From Heliocidaris erythrogramma (lineage: Eukaryota; Echinodermata; Echinoidea; Camarodonta; Echinometridae), in contig CM046855.1 in the NCBI GenBank assembly GCA_025617745.1, forward strand, positions 15,965,880 through 16,029,879: 64,000 nucleotides of DNA, in the 5' to 3' direction. The stretch's first letter is position 1; each line of letters begins with the position of its first letter. Shown here piece by piece: positions 10,311 through 19,311 of the stretch. The notes under the pieces were generated by a model, which made no database searches, was not told where the DNA came from, and worked only from the letters and a program-made list of their open reading frames with translations. Position numbers and translations under genes: made by a program.

Positions 10311-12663
10311 ATTATACTCTAGTTGCATTATATTATCAGATCAAGGAGTTTCAGATATTACTCCTTGATCAAATTATCACTCCTCTTAAATCTTTATCAA
10401 TAATGTCTATCGTCTACCGTCTCTGGCCTATAATAATTATTTCAATGATCATGGACTTTATCATAGTTTCTTATCATTCAACTTCATTATACGAGACGTC
10501 ACGTCTGTGATTGAAAAGAAAACAGGGGGAAGGAAACTTAGCAAGCCTAATCTTGATTTTTTTAAAAGTGACCATATTTCTTTGAGTCATTTGCCATTCT
10601 TATACATGTATCTAGTTACATTTGAAAATGTCAGAGTTGGAGATAATTACTTTATTGTACCACTCGTCTTCCGTCCGGCTCGGCCCCCCCCCTCTAGCTC
10701 TCTATCTATCTCTCTGCCTCTCTCTCTTTTTTAGTCTCCCCTCTCTCTGTCAAGTTCTAACTTCCTCTCTCTCCTTCTCTCTCCATGCTCTGATAAAAAA
10801 ATCAACATGAAGCATGCACAATATTAAGATGCTATAAGTAAATTCGGTATAGTTCCCACCCCCCCCCCCCCCCCCCCTCGTGGCATAAACCTACCAACGA
10901 TTCAGGGGGCGACAGAGCAGATTGGAGCTATGTTGTCAGGTGCAAGCCATTTTGGGCCTAAAATTTGAAGCCACACGCAGTTATACAACAGGGCCAGTAC
11001 CCCATCATTCTCCGATAGTGTCCTGAAAGTTTAGGGGCACAAGAAATGCATAAAGAAAATATTTTCAATCTTTCTGATGATTGACCATCGGATGACAATA
11101 ACACAACATTCCACGTATCACTAATGGTCGCCAAGGTCTCCCCTGTACTTGGATCCTTACTCAACTTAATTTGTTTGCTATGCTTCATGTTTGAAAAAAA
11201 GTAAAATGTATATTTATACAAATTATATGTATACATGTATAGGCCTACAATGTGTAGTATTTATTCATTCAACTGTAATTTGGCGTAGGCCTAACATCAA
11301 CTCATGACCGTAAAAGAGTGTAATTGTTTATGCGCAATGTCCAACCCGCTGCCGCCCGATCAAAGCCAGGAAAAGATCACATTTGAGACAATAATTGTAT
11401 TTAGGCTAATTAAGTTCGAGGTATGTGCATCGAAAATAATACATTACCATTATTATTCCACATAGCGCGGACAGCACCAGAATATTAATGAGTATAATAG
11501 CGTTTGCAGAATTAGGGGCAATGTCTGTGCAGCCCCACGCACTGGAGACCCAATGCAAGTACGGTATGCCAATTCAAATTATTTTATTGATATAAAATCC
11601 TGACATAATAAGATTATCATCAAAACAAAACAAAACTCAGCAGAAGCATGTTGAATAAATAGGGACAGAATACAACAAAGTAAAGGTACATTTAAAAAAA
11701 ACTAAGTTCTATAATAATTAGATTATACTTGACTGAAAAGGAATGTAGGAATCCTTAGAAAAAACAATACAAAATAATGTACGGTATGTCCGAAATCTTT
11801 GAGATGACAGAGGCGGGTATTTACCGGAGTCATGCAGGATTTGCCACTATTGTTATAGTTATAGGCTACAAATATTTACACAATACATTTATGGACTTAA
11901 AAATACATGCCAGTATTTTTCTCTCCTGAAAAGCGCTTGCCAGAGAAGTTAAATTAATGCCGATGACAGCATTAATCAAATTGATTAAAAGATGACTAAA
12001 ACCAAGCCCGACAACTTCCCCCTGGGGTTATCAGATTTTATTGGGTCCAGTTTTCTTCCATAATTCTCTGACAAGCAACAACAACAACAGCAAAAAAAGT
12101 AAGGGGGCACAATGTATTCTTTTCTTTCAAAGGGGGGGGGGGGCATGGGCCGGGATTGCCCCCCCCCCCCCCCTCCCCTCTAAATCTGGTACTGATGAAG
12201 CGGACCTTAATTTTACAGAGAATTTTTCATGAACCCGATAACCTTCCCTTTTTTGGAATAGTTGTCAGGGGGCAGTCTCTCATCCCACCCCGGCACCTGG
12301 GAACGATTTTGTTACTGGGGTTGTTGTGAGCCCAAAAAAGGTGCTGCACACCCCCTCAAAAAATTATAGGGGTGCACCCCCGGCTCCCAGGGGCCTGCCC
12401 CCCCCCCCCCTTGGGTACGCTAGTGATTCTTGCATTGCACTCTCTTGACAGTTAATTTATTTTGTTTAAAAATAACCCAGAACATCTATTCAATATTTTT
12501 AAACCCCAAACTCTTCAATTTGACTAAAATTGAAGTCATCTATATAGATTCAAACAAAAATAGCAATATCCGAATGACTTTGATATTTTCCTAATTCATT
12601 TTGAAAAGGCCTATATAAACATGTGTATTTTAACAGTGTGTATGTCTATTGAACCAGTGGACA
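10311..12663. other. Intergenic DNA without a recognisable gene
   Basis: AT-rich sequence with a CT-rich stretch (10683-10790), poly-C runs near 10860 and 12160, and a G/C-run-flanked stretch (about 12260-12425) ending CTTGGGTACGCTAGTG. That stretch resembles the ends of the hAT-like small elements elsewhere in the window but lacks a clear partner end. No open frame looks coding. Confidence 0.6.
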
Positions 12664-14590
12664 CAGGCGTAGCCAGGATTTTTCAATAGGGGGGGGGGGC
12701 AGACGTGAAGGATCCAACCGCATAGCCAGGATTTCATTTTAGGCGGGGCGGTTGTGGGAGCTCTGACGGTTTAGCACCCTTTATTTAGGCGGAATGTTAG
12801 TTCGACGCACTGGCTACTTTTCAGTTATTTTGGACGCAATTATATACTGCACTGTATGTATCAGGGGTGGGTGCAGGGAGGAGGAGTTTCCCCTTCCCGC
12901 GCGCGAAGCTCGAAACTTCTCACGTTTTAGCACCCTTTACTTTTAGGCGGAATGTTAGTTTGACGCCCTGGCTGCTTTTCAGTTATTTTGGACGCAAAAC
13001 TGCACTGTATGTAACAGGGGTGGGTGAAGGGAAGGGGAGTTTCCCCCTGACGCTCTGACGTTTTAGCAAATTTGAGAGAAAGATAACGGCTTATAGCAAA
13101 CAATTTTTGTAGGCGGAAAGTTATAGTTCGACGCCCGGACCGCTTTTCAATTATTTGGACGCAACATTTCACATGCGAGGGAGCGAAGCCAGTGGCATAT
13201 CTAGGGATTATGGCACCCGGGGCAAACAATGAAGTTAGGCGCCCCCCCCCCCCTACGTTATTGTACAAGTGAGGGAGCAAAGCGACCGAGCGGAAAATTT
13301 TTCAATATTTAACACTAAAAAACACATTTTCTTGTGTATTTTACCCAGAAAATTTTGCATTTGACCACCACAGTTGAGCGGTAGAGAAGCTCGAATTTTA
13401 TACATTGATAAACGGTTTTCTATTCACTCACTTCTACAATCGGGAGCAGAACTAACAAAAACCCTATAGGCTTGAGAAAGAGTCGAGAAATTCAGCAAGG
13501 CGACCTGAAGTTGAGATTTCTTTCCAAATGCTGTTTTATACACTTTATCCTATATTGGGAGCGCAATATTTAGCAGGAGTCATATGAAACTTACATAATG
13601 ATAGCGAGCAAAGCAATTACATCTTTATTTTTTAAAACTTTTTGCACCCTTTAAGCTATTTAAGAACTATATACTGGGGGAGCGAAATTACGAGATCCTG
13701 AAAGAAAATAATTATGCGAGGGAGCAAAGCGACCGAGCTTTGGGAAATTTTCGCATTTCAAACCTTCAAAACCTAGATTTCTAGTGCATTTACCTTGCGG
13801 ATTTGGGGGTGATCCGTAAATATTATGATTTTTATTCATTTCCCCCTATTTTTCCTTCTCTCCTTTGCGTTTTTTGCGCCCCCTCCAAGTGCTGCACGGG
13901 GCACGTGCCCCCCTGCCCCCTAGATACACCACTGAGCCAAGAGCCCGAGCGGGGGGGGGGGGAGGGGGGGGTATCCCCTCCTACATCAGGGAATTTTTCA
14001 AAAAATCTGTCTATAAATCTTGCATTTTAGAGCATTCCAAAATGTTTTTCAATGAAAGAAGAAATGCACGGATCTACGCCAATGGACGGAACCCCTTAAC
14101 CCTTAATTGAGAAGAACAATGGGAGCGAACAAATTTTCTACGATATTTTCGCATTGAAATTATGGCATTTCTTATTTCCCTACTTCTAATCATTAAAGAA
14201 TGTGATGGTATTTCAAGATCAAACATCATGAGTTTGGATAATTATTAGTTTTAAGTTAATGTATCATAATTAATCCAAAAATATTGGAGGGGGGGGGTAA
14301 TAATACCGGCCATCCCCCCACCTCAATTTTTTTTTTATATATACCCCCATCCCCCGGGGTCAACACCCATGGTAACAGGGGTGGGTGCAGGGAGAGGAGA
14401 GTTATTTTCCCCCCTTCTCGCGCGAAGCGCGAAAACTTTGACGTTTTAGCAAATTTTGAGAGCCATAATTATAACGGCTTGTAGCCCCCTTTTTAGGCCT
14501 TTTTCGCTCTCGCTCTCGCTTTTTTTTTAGTGGCTGAATAGGGGGGCATGGCCCTCCGGTGCCCCCCCCCCCTGTCTACGCCAGTGCCGG
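12664..14590. mobile_element. Composite G/C-run-bounded element, copy 1 (satellite-like array plus nested element)
   Basis: The left end CAGGCGTAGCCAGGATTTTT faces a right end that reads, on the other strand, GGCGTAGACAGG. Inside are two to three units of a tandem repeat (12720-13190; words such as TAGGCGGAATGTTAGTTCG and TTTCAGTTATTTTGGACGCA). These units reappear in opposite orientation at 31.6-32.7 kb. A second element (13190-13934) is nested. The ends resemble the CAGTGGCGTAG-type termini of hAT-like non-autonomous elements; that assignment is inference. No transposase is visible. Confidence 0.65.
13190..13934. mobile_element. Nested inverted-repeat element with CAGTGGCATATCTAGGG ends
   Basis: The left end CAGTGGCATATCTAGGG and the right end CCCCCTAGATACACCACTG are inverted copies. 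The flanking octamers AGCGAAGC and AGCCAAGA match at 6 of 8 positions, as a decayed 8-bp target duplication would. CAGTG termini with 8-bp duplications are what hAT transposons leave. A related sequence in the other orientation lies at about 32.8-33.47 kb. Confidence 0.6.
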
Positions 14591-15660
14591 TGGACCTATG
14601 TGCTCTGCTAGCAGACCCTTTTCTTATTTTCGAGGGTGATTTGTCATCATTCAAGAAATAGAACTTTGTTTGCCCTGTTTTATTTTCTTTCCACTCAAGT
14701 CAAATTTTTGTCGTTTGCAATATTTGGAAGAAATGATAGATTGATTAGTTTCTCTTCATGATCACTTTCAATTTTGCGATTTATCATTTTGAGATAAGTT
14801 GTGGCACAAACTGATCAATGCCGTCTGCTCGGACTACCATTGCCCAATCAAAGAGATTCGATCATACCAGTATGCCCTCCGAAGGAGTGCCCAATGAGGA
14901 TTTACGCCATCTTTGTCTTAGAAGTGCACAATAACACGACGCTTCCAGAGACGTGTTCCAGATTCATGCATGTATTATAAACGGTATGGTACTGGAAACG
15001 TAGTCTGCAAGCACAGACCCTAATTTGACACTTTATCAGAAAATCATTGTGTCTTTACAGCGCAGACTCTTCTTTTACGACTGACCAGGGTTTGTGCCTG
15101 CAAACTACGGGAAACGAGCGAGATCTCTCGATCCTGGCTTGGCTGCATCCTACGGCTGCATCCATATGGCCATGCATTCTATGCTGATAGCTAGCGGTCC
15201 ATTACATTGCTGTGTTGTGAGATGCGATGCGGAGTTGCACAGGAGACTGCACTACTCATATTCATAATTTGCATCTCGAAGTGGTACCTATTTTTTACGA
15301 GAGCTGTAATAATTCGTTTTCCCGAGGAACGTCTTTGATTATTTCCGTGGACGAATGTGTATTCCATCATCCTGAGATTTGGAATCATATAAGCAGCAAG
15401 AGAAATCGGTAAGAAAAAACGAATGCTCTTTGTTAGTGTTACAATTACAGGTGTTTCTGCAGCGTACAGTATGCGACCACATTACGGCTGAGTTGTGCGA
15501 CGCCATTTGAAGCGAAACCGACAGATTGGTAGTACATGTAGCTCCAAGGAGGTACGAGGCTTCGACGCCGGAGGAACGGATGAGTTTGAATTTCGTGAGC
15601 CGTGCAAATACTGCTTGTAGACTTCAACTACATTATGGAGTAGGCCTATTCATTGTATGT
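14591..15660. other. Single-copy-looking, moderately GC-rich intergenic block
   Basis: Unlike its surroundings this kilobase has no visible repeat. It contains a CCAAT-like CCCAATCA (about 14844), a TATA-like TATTATAAAC (about 14972) and, at about 15408, a good donor (CG|GTAAGA) closing a 60-codon open frame from an ATG at 15227. This could be a promoter with a distal 5' exon of the plus-strand FERM gene, but nothing in the sequence proves it. Confidence 0.3.
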
Positions 15661-15959
15661 TCATGATGATTGTGATTTTTTTTTTAAAGAATCTATGCTT
15701 AAAAACAGATCAAATCGCCATACCAAACTTTGCTAAATAATATTAATTATTAGCTAAAATGTTTGAATATGTTTAATGCTTATTATTAATATTATTATTA
15801 TTATTGTATTTTAATGTTAATTTTATTAAAAACTATTATACTTAGCCTTAGGTACATCATTTAGTTATCTATTTTTGTTTTTTGATATCATATAATTAAT
15901 TTTACTTGAAATTATTATAATTTATTGGCCATAATCCATATTAATTTTGGATATTTCAT

Positions 15960-16370
15960 AATTCTGTCATTTCAGTCTGACTTTTTGCAGTCATATACAA
16001 GTTGGTGTTATCTGCAAAAATTATTAGGATAATTAATTTACTAACATATTGCACATCATTGATATATAATAAAACAAGGGGTCTAAAATTGAACCCTGTT
16101 GTACAACAGGGACATTCAGAGTGGTGGATTTTACATTATTGATCTGTAAAAATTGCTTTTGATCACTCAAGTAACTCTTCGTAGACCATAATAATATAAT
16201 TTTCTCAAAAGGATATCATGATCTAAACTATCAAATGACTTTGAAAGGTCAAAAAAATCTATAGTTTTCTAAAGCAGAAATAATACAGTTTATAAATTCA
16301 AGCAAGGCCATGTATGTTGATTGCCCAGTACGAAAACCAATTTGTTCATGTTTGTTTGTTATACAGTATA
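15960..16370 (-). pseudogene. Decayed non-LTR retrotransposon (LINE) reverse transcriptase fragment
   Basis: On the minus strand, in changing frames, the diagnostic non-LTR reverse transcriptase blocks appear in order: QIGFRTGQST, then DLSKSFDSLDHDILLRKL followed by YYYGL, then QQGSILDPL, YINDVQYV and FADNTNLYM. The family pattern is GFR..ST, D.SKAFD..DH..LL.KL, QGS.LGPLLF..YIND and FADDT. The catalytic FADD has become FADN and at least two frameshifts and stops separate the blocks, so it is dead. The endonuclease and 5' region are missing. The block pattern suggests a Jockey/CR1-like clade, without certainty. Confidence 0.85.
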
Positions 16371-16466
16371 GAAGCTATCAATGGAAAAAAAAATGTGCAA
16401 ATGAGTTTCTCATAAGTTTGTATTTTATAACAATATTGGGATTGTTTTAGTTGTATGTGTAATCCA

Positions 16467-16603
16467 GGGAGTGTTTCATCAAGCGTTTTGTGAGTGATTT
16501 TTACAGACAACTGTTATAAGCTACTGAAATCCTTGCATCTGCTTGGCTGAGAGCAAATTTGTCGGTGAAAATCACTGACAAAACGTTTGATGAAACGCTC
16601 CCC
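16467..16603. mobile_element. Small MITE (137 bp) with GGGAGTGTTTCAT ends
   Basis: The left arm GGGAGTGTTTCATCAAGCG and the right arm, inverted, GGGAGCGTTTCATCAAACG pair along about 45 bases each. CCAG flanks both ends and may be a target duplication. It lies just beside the LINE fragment. Confidence 0.7.
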
Positions 16604-16859
16604 AGATAAGAGGTCTGTCAATAAGATACATCATACATGTGTTATTATTGGGCTCCTTTCATAATCTGTACTATTCTTTGACATTAAAAATGAAAGCTTA
16701 CCTTTTTCAATATTATATTTATAATGCTTAATATATGACATATTCATGTTTGTGCCATTTACAATGTTTTCTGAAATGTTATAGAAAGTCACTGATACAA
16801 TGAATTTTTGTTGATTTTTATGCCTCCGCCCACCATAGGTGGTGCCCGGAGGCATTTAA

Positions 16860-17438
16860 AGGAGAATGAAACCCTGGGGAAATATCCATTTTAATGAAAA
16901 GATAGTAAAGAGAGAAGCAATTTAAAAAAAGTTCCATCAAAATCGGTTAAGAAATGAAAAAGTTGTGAAAGTTTGAAAAGTCTCGATTTACTTTCTATGG
17001 CGATCCTCAAATTGGCTATTTGCTTCAATGTGGCAGGTTTTTGTGGACAACTCTCCATATGTTTTGTAAACAAAATTTCATATTTTCTCCATTATCTCTA
17101 AAGATGCTACTTGTCTCTTTGTGACCTCAACATATGTTGTGTAAAATACATTTTACCATGATATACATAGAGCTAAAAAAGAGACAAGCTGTACCTTGAG
17201 AGATAATGGAGAAAATCTGAAATTTTGTGTACAAAACATATGGAGAGTTGTCCACAAAAACCTGCCACATTGAAGCAAATAGCCAATTTGAGGATCGCCA
17301 TAGAAAGTAAATCGAGACTTTTCAAACTTTCACAACTTTTTCATTTCTTAACCGATTTTGATGGAACTTTTTTTAAATTGCTTCTCTCTTTACTATCTTT
17401 TCATTAAAATGGATATTTCCCCAGGGTTTCATTCTCCT
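16860..17438. mobile_element. Foldback element inserted at TTAA, copy A
   Basis: A 579-bp element made of two nearly identical inverted arms of about 235 bp (16860-17095 and 17203-17438) around a loop of about 105 bp. The ends are AGGAGAATGAAAC and its inverted copy. Exact TTAA flanks it (16856-16859 and 17439-17442). Near-identical arms mean a young insertion or gene conversion between arms. TTAA is the target of piggyBac-type transposases, but the terminal bases are not the usual CCC start, so the family is open. It has interrupted the hairpin/array element just after its terminal hairpin. Confidence 0.85.
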
Positions 17439-17459
17439 TTAATGTTTTCGGCTTGTCTG

Positions 17460-18600
17460 TCCATCCGTCCCGCTTTCTCGTTCTAGCGATAACTCAGGAA
17501 CCACATGAGGTATGAACTTCAAACTTGGTACTAGTATGTATCACAATAGGAAGACAATCTGATTAGATTTTGGGGTATGTAGGTCAAAGGTCAAGGTCAC
17601 AGAGGCCAATTTCTGAAATTTCAGGTGTTAGCCTCATTCTCGTGATAACTCAAGAACAATTTGAGGTATGAACTTCAAACTTGGTGCTAGTATGTATCAC
17701 CATAGGAAGACGATCTGATTAGATTTTAGGGTACGTAGGTCAAAGGTCAAGGTCACAAAGGCCAATTTCTGAAATTTCAGGTGTTAGTCTCATTCTAGCG
17801 ATAACTCAAGAACCATTTGAGGTATGAACTTCAAACTTGGTGCTAGTAAATTTCAGGTGTTAGCCTCATTCTCGTGATAACTCAAGAACAATTTGAGGTA
17901 TGAACTTCAAACTTGGTGCTAGTATGTATCACCATAGGAAGACGATCTGATTAGATTTTAGGGTACGTAGGTCAAAGGTCAAGGTCACAAAGGCCAATTT
18001 CTGAAATTTCAGGTGTTAGTCTCATTCTAGCGATAACTCAAGAACCATTTGAGGTATGAACTTCAAACTTGGTGCCAGCATGTATCATAGGAATACAATC
18101 TGATTAGATTTCGGGGTACGTAGGTCAAAGGTAAAGGTCAAGGTCACAGAGGCCAATTTCTGAAATTTCAGGTGTTAGCCTCATTCTAGCGATAACTCAA
18201 GAACCATTTGAGGTATGAACTTCAAACTTGGTGCCAGCATGTATCATTATAGGAATACAATCTGATTAGATTTTGGGGTACGTAGTCACAGAGGCCAATT
18301 TCTGAAATTTCAGGTGTTAACCTCGTTCTTGCGATAACTCAAGAACCATTTGAGGTATGAACTTCGAACTTGGTGCTAGTATGTACATGTATAGTATGTA
18401 TCACCATAGGAAGACAATCTGATTAGATTTTGGGGCACGTAGGTCAAGGTCACTGGCCAATTTCTGAAATTTCATATGTTAACCTCGTTCTCGATAACTC
18501 AAGAACCATTTGAGGTATGAACTTCAAACTTGGTGCTAGCATGTATCATAGGAAGACGATCTGATTAGATTTTTGGGTATGTAGGTCAAGAGGTCATTAT
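17460..18600 (+). repeat. Tandem array, unit about 157 bp, with a 233-bp higher-order duplication
   Basis: The word GATAACTCA recurs near 17488, 17644, 17800, 17876, 18031, 18190, 18330 and 18492. The block from about 17630 to 17847 repeats almost exactly from about 17862 to 18080, a shift of about 233 bp caused by one truncated unit. This is a recent unequal duplication inside an older, more diverged array. Confidence 0.8.
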
Positions 18601-19011
18601 ACAGGTGTATGTGAAATTTATGGGGTTTTTTTACCTTATATCTCAACTATTTTGTATTCATGACTAGGAGGAAGTAAAGTGATCAGGTTTTGGGGTTATA
18701 AGGTGTACATGTAAGGTCAAATGTCAAAGAGGTCAATTAACATGTTATTAGAGGCTTTATATCCTGGTTCATTCAAAATTTAAAACAAATCAACGTGAAT
18801 GTGCGATATATTTCTGATCTGGCAAGGGCGGTGGCATAAATTTCGACTGCGCGCAGTCGAGAATTAATCTAGTTTATAGATTGATTGCTACATGCAGTAG
18901 TTCAATGTATGCTTGTGAATTATATTTTTTTCGAAGATTAAGATGAAGCTGCTTTAGGTTTATGTAACTTTAACCTCTTAATTTTTTTTATGGCATTTAA
19001 TGCAATTGTTC

Positions 19012-19311
19012 TGTATAACACTTCTCGGTTCTTGTATACCGCATATTACATTTATATCAATATCTAGATGCGCTTCAAAAGAGCTTTGGATTATTACACC
19101 GGCTCAGCTCAGCTGCCCTATTGAAGGTGCTGAAGCTTCAAGGAATAAATTCCATAAAATCCATAAATACCCATTTACTTCACCTGGGTCGAGAGTGGCA
19201 AATATACATGTACATTAATGTCGTACCAAAGAACATTAGCGCCTGGCTAGGATTCGAACCCAGTACCCTGTGTTCTACTGTGTAGTGACTTATCCACTAG
19301 ACCACAACACC
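19012..19311 (-). mobile_element. tRNA-derived SINE
   Basis: Read on the minus strand it starts GGTGTTGTGGTCTAGTGG. A pol III A box (TGGTCTAGTGG, complement of 19294-19304) is followed by a B box (GGTTCGAATCC, complement of 19250-19260) at tRNA-like spacing. The 3' half of the tRNA does not close an acceptor stem. The sequence instead runs on for more than 200 bases into a body ending in CCGGTGTAATAATCC and AAGCGCATCTAGATA. This is a SINE with a tRNA head and not a working tRNA gene. Echinoderm tRNA-SINEs are known; the exact family is not assigned. Confidence 0.75.

Larger units (their letters stand above)
16820..18837. mobile_element. Element with terminal hairpin, about 157-bp tandem array and inverted end
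   Basis: It starts with a hairpin (16820-16855, ATGCCTCCG..CGGAGGCAT) and ends GGGCGGTGGCAT, the inverted copy of ATGCC(T/A)CCGCCC with one mismatch. After the hairpin come short GTCCGTCC-like repeats, then about eight copies of a unit of about 157 bp (17460-18600) containing GATAACTCAAGAACCATTTG, GAACTTCAAACTTGGTGC and AGGTCAAAGGTCAAGGTCAC. No protein is encoded. A foldback element sits inside it at 16860-17438. Its architecture matches the element at 22483-23124. Confidence 0.75.

Noticed and set aside
16891..17407. Two identical 60-residue frames on opposite strands
   Set aside because: They are the two arms of the TTAA foldback element read in opposite directions.
19239..19311. A tRNA gene on the minus strand
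   Set aside because: A and B boxes are present, but the acceptor stem does not pair and the sequence continues into a SINE body.
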